DNA from: Helicobacter ganmani
GTDB lineage: Bacteria > Campylobacterota > Campylobacteria > Campylobacterales > Helicobacteraceae
Direction of reading: 5' to 3'
Assembly (NCBI RefSeq): GCF_003364315.1
Contig: NZ_NXLS01000001.1
Coordinates: 124,001-188,000 of the forward strand
DNA length: 64,000 bases
Under the pieces are notes generated by a model. The model saw nothing but the letters and a program-made list of their open reading frames with translations. It did no database searches and was not told where the DNA came from. This document shows positions 48,877 through 58,127 of the stretch, one piece after another. The translations under genes and the position numbers were made by a program. Each line of letters opens with the position of its first letter. Positions within the stretch are counted from its first letter, which is position 1.

Positions 48877-50265
48877 GTGAAAAAATCTTATCTAATTGAT
48901 ACTTCAATTATTTTAGATGATGTAGAGAATCTCTTTTTCCTCCACCAAAATGGAGAAAATGCAATCTTCATCTGTGATGTTACCTTAAGTGAATTGGACA
49001 AAAAGAAAGATTTAAGTAATGAGACAGGATTCTTTGCGCGAGAATTTTTTAGGAATCTAGGGGATTTTGCTTCCACTTCTTCATTTAATCCTATGGAAAA
49101 CGATAAAATCCACACATTTTATTTTACGATTCATCATCAAAAAATCCCATTACAAATGATTCATAGACCCAATTATAAAACCAAATTTCAAGACTATGGA
49201 TTAAACGACGCGCGTATTTTGGAGATTGCCAAAGATTATCATTTTGTGCTACTTACAAACGATATCTCCCTCAAAGTCTATGCGCTTTCACTTAATCTTT
49301 CTTCACAATCTCTTTTAAGAGACAGAATAGAGAATCCCCAAGCCATTGAGTTTTTGAATCATTTTCAAATCCACAAAAGCAATATTAAAGAAAATCTTGA
49401 GCACAATGCGGCATTTGCTGCACTCAAAAATTGGAGTTTGATTGAGATTTCCGAACAAGACAACACCGAAAATAGCCTCTACCTCACAGGTAGAAAACAT
49501 TATGGCATTAAACTAGACAATAGCTTTTATCCTTTGGATTTTGATGCGCGTTTAGAAGAGGATAAACTCTATATTAATCCAATTAACTTGGAGCAAAAAT
49601 TTCTTTACACGCTTCTAACGCACCCCAAAAACAGAATCACAATTTGTAGCGGCGCGACAGGAAGTGGCAAAACACTCATTGCTTTGCAGGCAGGATTACA
49701 TTTACTAAAAAAGGGCGTCGTCAATGGAATCGTTTATCTGCGCAATACTATCACCGCAAACGATAAAGAGGCAGAACTTGGATTCCGCAAAGGTGATGAA
49801 AATCAAAAACTTCATTATTTTATGTATCCTCTTTTTAGTGCAATTAACTTTATGATTACCAAAATGCAAAAGGAATCTCTTGCCAAACGCATTGAATATC
49901 GCGGAGAAGCAAACAGCATACAAAGTCAAGAAGCCACAGAATATTTCTTAAACAAACACAACATTGAAGTGCTAGACATTGCCCACGCACGCGGGGTGAG
50001 CATTGCCAAAAAATTTGTCATTTTTGATGAGGCGCAAAATGCCTCTAATGCAACCATTAAGCTAATTGGGACAAGAATGGCGGAAGATTCTAGGATTGTC
50101 TTTTTAGGCGACCCTATGCAGATTGACCACCCTTATCTTAGCAAATATCGCAATGGACTTATTAGCTTGCTAAAAAAAGCAAAGCAGGACGATTTTCTTG
50201 CAGGCATTGTTTTGCACCAAACTATTCGCAGTGAGATTGCTAGTTGGTTTGAAGAAAATTTCTAG
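48877..50265 (+). CDS. PIN domain-PhoH-like ATPase
   Basis: 462 residues. The N-terminal PIN domain begins SYLIDTSIILDD and shows acidic residues of a predicted RNA nuclease (LNDARILEIAKDYHFVLLTND). From about residue 230 a PhoH ATPase follows with Walker A CSGATGSGKTLIALQAG, KFVIFDEAQNASNATIK and VFLGDPMQID. This is the PhoH2/YlaK type, seen as RNA-related helicase-nucleases; the target here is unknown. The start is GTG directly after the nrdA stop, with no gap. Confidence 0.88.
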   Translation: MKKSYLIDTSIILDDVENLFFLHQNGENAIFICDVTLSELDKKKDLSNETGFFAREFFRNLGDFASTSSFNPMENDKIHTFYFTIHHQKIPLQMIHRPNYKTKFQDYGLNDARILEIAKDYHFVLLTNDISLKVYALSLNLSSQSLLRDRIENPQAIEFLNHFQIHKSNIKENLEHNAAFAALKNWSLIEISEQDNTENSLYLTGRKHYGIKLDNSFYPLDFDARLEEDKLYINPINLEQKFLYTLLTHPKNRITICSGATGSGKTLIALQAGLHLLKKGVVNGIVYLRNTITANDKEAELGFRKGDENQKLHYFMYPLFSAINFMITKMQKESLAKRIEYRGEANSIQSQEATEYFLNKHNIEVLDIAHARGVSIAKKFVIFDEAQNASNATIKLIGTRMAEDSRIVFLGDPMQIDHPYLSKYRNGLISLLKKAKQDDFLAGIVLHQTIRSEIASWFEENF

Positions 50266-50371
50266 AATATCGTAACTGCGATTCTATCATTTGTCATTGC
50301 AGAAAATCTCAAAACTTCTTGGCGCACATTGGCAACTTACCCAAACTTGCGAGCACCTTGCATACAAAAAC

Positions 50372-50992
50372 TCACGACAAAACCACAGTAAAAGCTATTC
50401 TCTTGTGGGATTCTATCTTGCCCAAAAAAGCTTGCAAATTCTCCAAATTAGCCTCTAGCTCCAACTGCACACCCTCTTGCAAAAATTCTTTTTGCACAAT
50501 CTGAATCTCAAGTTTTTTAATCCAATATTCCGCTTTAGAAAATGCACTGAAAGGAATCTTTATCACAAGGGATTCTTGAGGAATATAAAGCTGCAATGCC
50601 CCCTGCTCTTTTGCCTTTTCTATTACATCTTTTGTGGCTTGTGTGTAAGCCCTTACAAGTCCGCCTGTGCCGAGCAATGTGCCTCCAAAATAGCGCACCA
50701 CCAACAAACCGCATTCTATTAAATCATATCCACGCAAAACCTTTAAAGTAGGCATGCCTGAAGTGCCTTTAGGCTCTCCATCATCACTAAAACTCTCCTC
50801 AATTTGTCTCTGTGGATTAAACTTGCGTGAGGAAGTTACAAAATGCACGGCTTTGGGGTGTTTTATACGCATTTGCGCAACAAATTCTGTGAAATGTTTG
50901 ATGGAAACCAAATAAGAAAGAAACTCTGAACCTTTCACTTCAAAACTAGATTCTACAATCTTTAAAGGATAATATAGGCTAGTCATTCTCAT
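50372..50992 (-). CDS. IMPACT/YigZ-family protein
   Basis: 206 residues with the UPF0029/IMPACT domain: SSFEVKGSEFLSYLVSI near the N-terminus and SFSDDGEPKGTSGMPTLKVLRG. LVVRYFGGTLLGTGGLVRAYTQA completes the block of conserved Gly and Arg residues. A C-terminal DUF1949 ferredoxin-like part follows. Eukaryotic IMPACT regulates translation via GCN2; the bacterial role is unclear. Its start overlaps the cheB stop. Confidence 0.88.
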   Translation of the reverse strand: MRMTSLYYPLKIVESSFEVKGSEFLSYLVSIKHFTEFVAQMRIKHPKAVHFVTSSRKFNPQRQIEESFSDDGEPKGTSGMPTLKVLRGYDLIECGLLVVRYFGGTLLGTGGLVRAYTQATKDVIEKAKEQGALQLYIPQESLVIKIPFSAFSKAEYWIKKLEIQIVQKEFLQEGVQLELEANLENLQAFLGKIESHKRIAFTVVLS

Positions 50993-51644
50993 TTATTATG
51001 CGTTTGAGATTCCCTCCTGCAAAACTCACAATTTTATTTCCGATAGAATCCAAACCAACAATCTCACAAATTGCCCCCTTTGCAATAGCTTGTTTGGGCA
51101 TACCAAAAACAACACAGCTTGCTTCATCTTGCGCAATCGTATAAGCTCCATTATTATAAAGCTCTTTGATTCCTATGCTTCCATCGTCTCCCATACCCGT
51201 CATAATAATCGCAAGAACATTTTTACCTGCAACATTATTTACACTGCGAAACATCACATCTACACTTGGACAATGACGAGAAATACGAATCCCCTCTTGA
51301 GGTTCGGCATAATAATCATTGCGTATCCTCTTCAAAACCATATGCAAGCCACCCGCTGCCAAATAGACACAAGAATCTTTCAAAATAACTTTTTCGCGCA
51401 CTTCATAAACATCTAACTCGGAGATTCTATTAAGCCTTTGAGCAAAAGAAGTAGAAAAGTTACCCGGAATGTGTTGCGTAATCACAATGGGAGGTAAATT
51501 GCGTGGTAGGGTTTGTAAAATCTTTGCAATCGCATCTACTCCCCCTGTGCTTGCACCAATGGCAATCAACTTTTTGCCATCTCCTTTATAGGGGTCAGAT
51601 TTCAACAATAAATCTGGATGATATTTTTTATTTATATCTGTCAA
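50979..51644 (-). CDS. cheB: CheB methylesterase domain without receiver domain
   Basis: Removes methyl groups from chemoreceptors during adaptation. 221 residues comprising only the effector domain: nucleophile Ser in IAIGASTGGVDAI, His in VITQHIPGNFSTSFA and Asp in IMTGMGDDGS. The response-regulator domain that normally controls the enzyme is absent, and the first 25 residues are too short to hold it. C. jejuni CheB is built the same way. It lies one base after cheR; H. pylori has neither gene. Confidence 0.93.
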   Translation of the reverse strand: MTDINKKYHPDLLLKSDPYKGDGKKLIAIGASTGGVDAIAKILQTLPRNLPPIVITQHIPGNFSTSFAQRLNRISELDVYEVREKVILKDSCVYLAAGGLHMVLKRIRNDYYAEPQEGIRISRHCPSVDVMFRSVNNVAGKNVLAIIMTGMGDDGSIGIKELYNNGAYTIAQDEASCVVFGMPKQAIAKGAICEIVGLDSIGNKIVSFAGGNLKRIINEND

Positions 51645-51645
51645 G

Positions 51646-52476
51646 CTAATCCATCACTTTTACAAAGATATTTTTTCCTAAGCGATCCACCTTAGGAGCA
51701 AGATTTAAAATATTTTCTGAATGCCCAAGATATAGCGTCCCACCAATTTTCAGATGAGAGAATATTTGACTCAAAATCTGTTCTTGGTCTGAAACCTTGA
51801 AATAAATCAGCACATTGCGACAGAAAATAATATCAAATTCTTTTATCCCAAAAGGATACCTTGAATCATAAAGATTCTGCTGTTTGAAAGTCAAAATATT
51901 TTTCAAATTTGACTTTGCGTCCATAAAAAGCTCGTGGTCGTTTTTGTGTTTTATATCAAAATAATCTTTTAAATCTACCCAAGTAGGCAAAGGATTCAAC
52001 TTGGTATTTACGACATATTTACCCTTTTTGGCAAAATCCAACACCGAAGTGTCAATATCAGTCGCAAGAACACTCACAGGAGTGCTAGAGCAATAAATTT
52101 CTTTTGCATAAAGTAAAGTTGTCGCGATAGAATAAGGTTCTTCACCCGTAGAACTAGCCGAACAATAAACTTTTATTGGCTCATTCTCCTTTAATCTATG
52201 TGGCAAAATTCTATCTAACATATCATCAAAATGGAATCCCTCACGAAAGAAATCTGTTTTATTTGTCGTAAAAGCATTAACAAATTCCTGCTTAAAATGC
52301 CCATGCTTGACTTGATGAAAAAAATTATCAAAATCCTGAATATTAAATTTGCGCTTTAGCATATCCAAACGATTTTTAATAGTAGAATCCTTGCTAGTCG
52401 GCAAGTAAATTCCTGCAATTTTATAGATAATTTCTCGCGCTTTATTAATATCGTTATTGTTAATATTGACAGACAT
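51646..52476 (-). CDS. cheR: Chemotaxis protein methyltransferase CheR
   Basis: SAM-dependent methylation of chemoreceptor glutamates. 276 residues: an N-terminal helical domain (about 1-85; TNKTDFFREGFHFD contains the T.F.R motif), then the methyltransferase domain with VYCSASSTGEEPYSIATTLL. VLATDIDTSVLDFAKKG and DIIFCRNVLIYF complete the SAM pocket, and LGHSENIL is near the end. Paired with cheB downstream. Confidence 0.95.
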   Translation of the reverse strand: MSVNINNNDINKAREIIYKIAGIYLPTSKDSTIKNRLDMLKRKFNIQDFDNFFHQVKHGHFKQEFVNAFTTNKTDFFREGFHFDDMLDRILPHRLKENEPIKVYCSASSTGEEPYSIATTLLYAKEIYCSSTPVSVLATDIDTSVLDFAKKGKYVVNTKLNPLPTWVDLKDYFDIKHKNDHELFMDAKSNLKNILTFKQQNLYDSRYPFGIKEFDIIFCRNVLIYFKVSDQEQILSQIFSHLKIGGTLYLGHSENILNLAPKVDRLGKNIFVKVMD

Positions 52477-52485
52477 TCTTCCTCT

Positions 52486-54492
52486 TTAATTTAAATTGTG
52501 CTGTTTTTTGTAAGTTTCTTGCCATTTTTCTGAAGTCAGAGTATCGGTTACTTGCCCGATATTTTGGTATTGTTGATAATAATCTTCTACAAAAGCTCTT
52601 ATTTCTGATTTTATAGGCTTATAATTTCCTTCAGAATCTTTTAGGGCATAATTATCCAAAAAAACTTTTGCATCTTGCTTGTTTAAATAAGTTACAATCA
52701 ACTGATTATAAACATTCAAATATTGCTTTTTTAAGGCTTGCATTGTGGTTTCATTGACTTTAATCTCTAATGCCGTTGTTTCAAAATCACCTTTATAATG
52801 CAAAACTCCTGCGCCAAATAAAACTTCCAAATGGATTAAACCCTCACAATAATAAGGCAATACTTCATCTTCTTTCATCCACGCAATCAAACCTACCGCA
52901 CGCGCAATAGTATTAAAAATAAGCTCTTTTAGCAAGGGTTGATTGGGGGATAAAAAATAATAGGCAAGCCCGCCCATTGTTGCCTTAAATTCTTCTATGT
53001 TTTTAAATTGCCCACTTGCGTTCATTTTTAATTCACTATCTGAACTTACCCATAAAATATGCCCAAACTCGTGCCCAATCGTTGCAATCTCATACACTTT
53101 ATACCAATTTTCTTTTTTGAAAAACAATAACTCTCTATTAAAATCTAAAAAGTCTTGCGGAAAAGTCTTAGAAGATAGAAGCATAAAAGGCTTAGCCATA
53201 GATAATTCGCGCACTCTATCGGGAAAATAAAAAATCTTTTTGCCATATTTTTTGCTAACTTTTTCGTCATTTGGCACGACTTGCGCACTAAAAAGCCCAT
53301 TTAGTTCTGCTCCATAAAAAAGTGCGGGTAGCCCACCATAACTTTGCGTTTTAAGCAAAGATTCCTCTACACACGAATTAATTTCTTTTTTATATTCGGT
53401 ATGGGGGGCTTTAGAGCTGTAAAATTGATAAAATTTTAACATAGATTCTTTGGAAATTTTACAATCCTGCTCTTCTTGAGGATTAAGCAAATCAATTCCT
53501 TCGTAAATTCTAGCAATACGCAAATCCCATTCAGGGGCAACAGCCTTTCTAAAATGGTCTTCATAATATTCTAAAGGATGTCCAATCTGCAAAGGAGTAG
53601 AAATCGCCATCCAAGCCTTATCCACAAGTCTCCAAGATTCCAACAAACGGTTCGTATTTGTTTGCATTAAAGCGGATTTTAAGGTTTTTAAATAATGCAA
53701 ATGCGCATTTTTTTGCTCTAATTTCGGTAAAACTTCTGGGGTTTTTTCCAAAGATTCAATCCCTGCATTAAAAGCCTTTTTTAATTCCTCAAACTCTTCT
53801 TGAAAAAAATCTGCATACGCCACGGCTTGATAGATAGAATCCTTAAGCACGGGCACAGAGTAGCTTCTATCTCCTATTTCATTTTCATTGACTAATGTAT
53901 CTTTTTGTATTGGAAGATCGTTTAAAGTTTCTTGACTTAAAATATTTTTTAAAGAGAGTGTAGAAGTGGAGGAAACCTCCATACTAGGCTTTAAAACTTC
54001 TAAGATTTTTTGTAAATCTTTATTGTATTTTTGATTTAATTCACGATTGATTCCTAAAATCAAATTCCTCTGCCAAGCTATAAAAAATCCATTAAAGCAT
54101 AAGCCTATCTTATGCACTGCTTGAATTAATGCCCGCAAAAATGGACTTAAAAGCCTCTCCTTTGTGATATATTCTAACAATAATTGATGTTTTTCCATAT
54201 GAAAATTACAAGTGATTTTTAAAAGCTGCATTCTTAAGCTGATGATTTGTTCTTCTTGCATTTCAAGCTTTTGCAAGACATTCATCAGAGGAGCCTCTTG
54301 CAATGCTATTACGCGGTCTAAACAAGCAAGTAGAGACTCACGATTGTGTGGAATCTGCACAAAAATACTTTCCAAAAAATGCGGAACTTTATCTGTTTTG
54401 ATAGATTCATAAAGTGCATTCGTCTGCTTATTTTGTGCTTCTATGCGTTTATAAATTTTTGTAATATCGTGCAAAACATCCGCTTCTGTCAT
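52486..54492 (-). CDS. ciaB: CiaB-like HExxH metallopeptidase-type protein
   Basis: 668 residues, no signal peptide. The N-terminal half is helical and rich in Leu, Glu and Gln. A zinc-peptidase motif HEFGH lies at His474-His478 (ATIGHEFGHILW), followed by NIEEFKATMGGLAYYF with a possible third ligand Glu, as in gluzincins such as dipeptidyl peptidase III. Length and placement near cheR and cheB fit the CiaB family, named for a Campylobacter invasion antigen. The name is from recall, and the domain says peptidase rather than invasin. If the name is wrong, the HExxH reading still stands. Confidence 0.6.
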   Translation of the reverse strand: MTEADVLHDITKIYKRIEAQNKQTNALYESIKTDKVPHFLESIFVQIPHNRESLLACLDRVIALQEAPLMNVLQKLEMQEEQIISLRMQLLKITCNFHMEKHQLLLEYITKERLLSPFLRALIQAVHKIGLCFNGFFIAWQRNLILGINRELNQKYNKDLQKILEVLKPSMEVSSTSTLSLKNILSQETLNDLPIQKDTLVNENEIGDRSYSVPVLKDSIYQAVAYADFFQEEFEELKKAFNAGIESLEKTPEVLPKLEQKNAHLHYLKTLKSALMQTNTNRLLESWRLVDKAWMAISTPLQIGHPLEYYEDHFRKAVAPEWDLRIARIYEGIDLLNPQEEQDCKISKESMLKFYQFYSSKAPHTEYKKEINSCVEESLLKTQSYGGLPALFYGAELNGLFSAQVVPNDEKVSKKYGKKIFYFPDRVRELSMAKPFMLLSSKTFPQDFLDFNRELLFFKKENWYKVYEIATIGHEFGHILWVSSDSELKMNASGQFKNIEEFKATMGGLAYYFLSPNQPLLKELIFNTIARAVGLIAWMKEDEVLPYYCEGLIHLEVLFGAGVLHYKGDFETTALEIKVNETTMQALKKQYLNVYNQLIVTYLNKQDAKVFLDNYALKDSEGNYKPIKSEIRAFVEDYYQQYQNIGQVTDTLTSEKWQETYKKQHNLN

Positions 54493-54501
54493 TTTTACTC
54501 C

Positions 54502-55344
54502 TTACTCTGCTGTACTCTCCACCTTTTTGTGTTTTTTGATGATTTGATATGCTTGATTAATAGATTGTAATTTTTTGGTGGAATCCTCCATAATAGACTG
54601 CTCCAAACCCTTGTGATATAAAATATCTGGGTGGAATTGGCGCACGAGATTCTTATAAGTTTTTTTAATATGTTCCATACTATCCTCTTCACTTACACCT
54701 AAAGTAGCATAAGCTTCTTGCAAAGTAGAATCCACTTGTTTTTGGGCATAAAATTCTTCAAAGGTATCATAAAGAGTATTAAAATCCTCATTATCAATCT
54801 CCAAATAAGCCGCAACATCTAAAATAATTTCGCGTTCCTCACTTCCTAGCTCACCGTCCGCATAGGCAAGAGCAAGCAAATATTCTACCAATTTTAAGCG
54901 ACTTTTATATTGTCCTTTGGTAAGTGTTGCATAGCTTCTAGTTAGGGATTCCACACTTTCATTGGTAAAATCAAAAATTTTATGCAAAATTTCTAAAATT
55001 TCATCTTTTTGATTCATTGCGCTTTGCAAACACAACGCGTCTGCAATATCCTGTATGGTGTTTTCCATAAGCTCTAGCTCTAGCTCACACACTTTACCAT
55101 CACTTTGAGCAAGTTTAGACAAAAGAGCAACAATCAAGCCATATTCACTTTTTGCAATCTTCTCCTCTCTGCTAAGACTAGAGATTTGCTCTTGATTTTT
55201 GTATGGATTTTGATATTCGCTTAATTCGCTATCCTTTTCTTCATTGTTAATTTGAGGACGTTTTTGTGGGTGATTAAGATAATCTCTAAAATTAATCATT
55301 GCAATGGCAATAATGACAATCGTAACAAGCAGTAAAATCTCCAT
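54502..55344 (-). CDS. DjlA-like membrane-anchored J-domain protein
   Basis: 280 residues: an N-terminal membrane span (LLLVTIVIIAIAMI), a TerB-like helical domain (about 65-195, with LAQSDGKVCELELELMEN and ALAYADGELGSEEREII), and a C-terminal J domain (about 208-275) with FHPD and the NQAYQII helix. This is the layout of DjlA, which recruits DnaK to the membrane. It overlaps no neighbour but lies 9 bases from both the CiaB-like gene and the copper-chaperone gene. Confidence 0.85.
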   Translation of the reverse strand: MEILLLVTIVIIAIAMINFRDYLNHPQKRPQINNEEKDSELSEYQNPYKNQEQISSLSREEKIAKSEYGLIVALLSKLAQSDGKVCELELELMENTIQDIADALCLQSAMNQKDEILEILHKIFDFTNESVESLTRSYATLTKGQYKSRLKLVEYLLALAYADGELGSEEREIILDVAAYLEIDNEDFNTLYDTFEEFYAQKQVDSTLQEAYATLGVSEEDSMEHIKKTYKNLVRQFHPDILYHKGLEQSIMEDSTKKLQSINQAYQIIKKHKKVESTAE

Positions 55345-55353
55345 TCACAACCC

Positions 55354-55581
55354 CTATTTTGTAAAAAATCCTTTAAGCTTATTTAGGATTCCACTTTCAT
55401 TCAAAAATCCCAATTCCGCAAGCTTATGTTTAATCTCCGTGATTCCATCATTATTTGCCTCTACTTCTACGCTTTGACTTTCAATATCTACGCGCAAGGA
55501 AGGATATTTTTGCAAAAGTGCTTCATTGATTTTTTTAACACATCCTTGACATTTGATATTTTGACATTGTATTTTTTCCAT
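55354..55581 (-). CDS. Heavy-metal-associated domain protein (copper chaperone-like, CopP/CopZ type)
   Basis: 75 residues: one HMA domain with the metal site CxxC in NIKCQGCVKKINEALLQ (after a further Cys in IQCQN), and SVEVEANNDGITEIKHKLAELGF as the second half. Such proteins carry Cu(I) to a P-type ATPase. No ATPase gene is next to it. A C-terminal addition (KLKGFFTK) is unusual but short. Confidence 0.85.
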   Translation of the reverse strand: MEKIQCQNIKCQGCVKKINEALLQKYPSLRVDIESQSVEVEANNDGITEIKHKLAELGFLNESGILNKLKGFFTK

Positions 55582-55613
55582 AATTTAAATTTCCTCAAGT
55601 TATTGATGTGGTG

Positions 55614-55690
55614 TGGTGGGCCCTATAGGACTTGAACCTATGACCAATCGGTTATGAGCCGAGTGCTCTAACCAGCTGAGCTAAGGGCCC
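55614..55690 (-). tRNA. tRNA with CAU anticodon, probably tRNA-Ile2 (lysidine)
   Basis: Folds to GGGCCCT acceptor, GCTC/GAGC D stem, anticodon loop CTCATAA, CTAT-type T stem and an encoded CCA. The G1-C72 pair excludes initiator tRNA. C4-G69 and C5-G68 acceptor pairs, and close resemblance to E. coli Ile2 (GGTTCAAGTCC, CTTGGTC-like variable region), favour the tRNA whose C34 is turned to lysidine by TilS, reading AUA. An elongator tRNA-Met is the alternative. The rodA stop codon lies inside its 5' part. Confidence 0.85.
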
Positions 55691-56795
55691 TTTTTGAAAA
55701 AGAGGTATGATTATACACAAATTTATATCTAAAGGCAAGTAAATTTTCTAATACAGCAAAAAGAATCATAAAAGTAATAAAACTACTGCCTCCATAACTA
55801 AATAATGGCAATGGAATCCCAACCACAGGTGCTAACCCAATCGTCATTGCAATATTCACTCCCGAATAAATAAAAATCAACAAGCCTATACAATAAGAAA
55901 TCACTTTCAAAAAGTAGTCTTTTTCATTTTCATAACTCATAGAAAAAATGTGAAAAATCAAAGAAGCATAGAGAATAAACAATCCAATTGCGCCTACAAA
56001 ACCGAATCTTTCTACAAAGTAAGGAAAAATAAAATCACTTGTCGCAATAGGCAAAAACCTATATAATGCCTGTGTGGCTTCTTCTTTTTCCTTTCCATAG
56101 ATTCCTCCAGAACCTACGGCAATCATTGCTTGTTTGACTTGATAATCTGGCTCTTTGGATATGAAATCCACGATTCTTTTTTTCTGATAATCGTGTAGAT
56201 TCGCATACAAAATAGGAGATAGAAATAAAACACCAATCGCTAAGGTAAGCCAAATCTTATAATTTACCCCGATTAAAAACAATGCGCCAAAGCTCATCAA
56301 CAATAATACAAGCGCTGTTCCTAAATCAGGCTGTTTTAAAACTAACAAAAAGGGCAACAAAATCAAAAAAGAAAGTTTCAAAAAATCTAACAACTTATAG
56401 CCATTTTTAGGAGGTGGCTTTTTATCCACATAATAAGCTATCATCAAAATTAATGCGGGTTTCATCGTCTCTGAAGGTTGAAAAGTAAAATGAATAAAAG
56501 GAATTTCAAGCCATCTTTGCGCGCCCAAACGCGTATCTCCAAAAAACTCAACTAGAACCAAAAATGCGACATTAACACAATAAAAACCAACAATAAACCA
56601 CGGGATTCTACGCATAGGAATCAAAAATACCACCACAAAAATCAATAATCCTACGCCCACATAAACTAAGACTTTGCTACCCAAAAATTCGTTATTTTCG
56701 TTAATCAAAAACCAAGACAGCAGAATAATTGGCGCAATCAATAAAGGCAAAGTATAATCAAAATATGCTAGAATCTTGCGGTTAATTTTAAACAA
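55668..56795 (-). CDS. rodA: Rod shape-determining SEDS glycosyltransferase RodA
   Basis: Peptidoglycan polymerase of the elongasome. 375 residues with about ten membrane spans. SEDS motifs include LEIPFIHFTFQPSETMKPALIL, KQPDLGTALVLLLMSFGALF and LPIATSDFIFPYFVERFGFVG; VVGIPLPLFSYGGSSFI is near the end. The length and absence of an N-terminal extension favour RodA over FtsW, and H. pylori has rodA (mrdB) at this spot. The last eight codons and the stop lie within the tRNA gene downstream. Confidence 0.9.
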   Translation of the reverse strand: MFKINRKILAYFDYTLPLLIAPIILLSWFLINENNEFLGSKVLVYVGVGLLIFVVVFLIPMRRIPWFIVGFYCVNVAFLVLVEFFGDTRLGAQRWLEIPFIHFTFQPSETMKPALILMIAYYVDKKPPPKNGYKLLDFLKLSFLILLPFLLVLKQPDLGTALVLLLMSFGALFLIGVNYKIWLTLAIGVLFLSPILYANLHDYQKKRIVDFISKEPDYQVKQAMIAVGSGGIYGKEKEEATQALYRFLPIATSDFIFPYFVERFGFVGAIGLFILYASLIFHIFSMSYENEKDYFLKVISYCIGLLIFIYSGVNIAMTIGLAPVVGIPLPLFSYGGSSFITFMILFAVLENLLAFRYKFVYNHTSFSKRALSSAG

Positions 56796-56874
56796 AAGAC
56801 AATCCCAAAAATAAATATTGCGGTAATTTTAAGGATAATTTTAACATAATTTTTAAATAAAGATTGTATAAAAA

Positions 56875-58014
56875 ATGAAAAAAAAATTACATCTTGCTTT
56901 TGCGTATGATTCCTCCTCTGTTTTTTTGAATCAAAATTCTGCTTGCAAGGATTCTAATCCCCAACAAAAACAGGATTTTATTTCCCACCAAACATTCACT
57001 CCCAATGCCGATGAAATAGGAATCCGAGCAGATATTTTTCTCGCCAAAACACTACAAATCTCGCGCTCACAAGTAGAAAAACTTCGTGCAAACAAGCAAA
57101 TCTTGCTCAATGGCTCTCCTCTTAACAAACTCGGAATCTTTTTAAAAGCACAGGATATTCTTATTCTTCAAGAGATAGCCAAGCCTCTTAGCGATTCTGC
57201 AAATTCTCAAACTTTTGAGATTCCAATTCTCTACCAAGATGAAGAATTATTGATTTTGAATAAACCTGCCGGATTAATCGTTCATCGTGCAAATGCGCAA
57301 GATGAACAATACACGCTCGTAGATTGGCTAAGACAAAAAAAATTTTCGCTTTCTAATCTTGGGGATTCTTATCGCGCAGGCATTGTGCATAGATTAGATA
57401 AAGGCACAAGCGGTGCAATCGTAATTGCAAAGACGAATTTCGCGCACGAACATCTAAAATCACAGCTTCAATCACGTCAAATGGGACGCTATTATCTTTG
57501 TGTCATTGACCAAGCATTAAAAGAATCGCAAATGGTAGATTCTCCACTGATACGACATTCCAAAAATCGTTTAAAATACACTACGGCAAACAAAAATAAT
57601 CCTAATGCAAAATCTGCTAAAACCGCGTTTTTTAAAATTTCCTCCGCACAAAATGAAAAATTGCATTATGAACTCATCGGAGCAAAGCTTTTCAGCGGAC
57701 GCACACATCAAATTCGTGCGCATTTGAGTAGTTTAAATCGCCATATTTTGGGTGATTACTTTTATGGTTATTTAGGAGATTCCCATTTCAATGGATTTTT
57801 AGAAGATAGAATCTTGCTTCACTCTCATTTACTTTATTTAAACCACCCAAAAAATGGAAAAATTTTACATTTTTATGCTCCGCTTTTTAAGGATATGCAA
57901 GACTTTTTAAAAACCTATTTTTCTTTAGAAAGCTATCAAGATTCCTCCAATAATCTACTTTTTCCGCTTGAAAGTCTTTATCATTCTGCTTTTTTTATGG
58001 ATTCCATTGTATAA
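56875..58014 (+). CDS. RluA-family pseudouridine synthase
   Basis: 379 residues. An S4 RNA-binding domain (about 45-100; RADIFLAKTLQISRSQVEKL) is followed by the catalytic domain, with IVHRLDKGTSGAIVIAK carrying the catalytic Asp. GRTHQIRAHLSSLNRHILGD is a further signature. Makes pseudouridine in rRNA or tRNA; the exact site (RluD-like or RluC-like) cannot be fixed here. The C-terminal about 30 residues are not conserved in the family. It is divergent from rodA. Confidence 0.88.
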   Translation: MKKKLHLAFAYDSSSVFLNQNSACKDSNPQQKQDFISHQTFTPNADEIGIRADIFLAKTLQISRSQVEKLRANKQILLNGSPLNKLGIFLKAQDILILQEIAKPLSDSANSQTFEIPILYQDEELLILNKPAGLIVHRANAQDEQYTLVDWLRQKKFSLSNLGDSYRAGIVHRLDKGTSGAIVIAKTNFAHEHLKSQLQSRQMGRYYLCVIDQALKESQMVDSPLIRHSKNRLKYTTANKNNPNAKSAKTAFFKISSAQNEKLHYELIGAKLFSGRTHQIRAHLSSLNRHILGDYFYGYLGDSHFNGFLEDRILLHSHLLYLNHPKNGKILHFYAPLFKDMQDFLKTYFSLESYQDSSNNLLFPLESLYHSAFFMDSIV

Positions 58015-58065
58015 ATTCTCTTTCAAAATTACACAATTCCCCTTAAGAAATCTTGCACTAAAATA

Positions 58066-58071
58066 TATAAT
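58066..58071 (+). promoter_or_regulatory. -10 box of FnIII lipoprotein gene
   Basis: TATAAT in a 113-base gap upstream of the lipoprotein start; a second candidate, TGTTAAAAT, follows a few bases later. Confidence 0.4.
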
Positions 58072-58127
58072 TATGTTAAAATTAAGCTTTACTTTCTAAA
58101 ACTTTAAGAAATTACAAGGACATTAAA

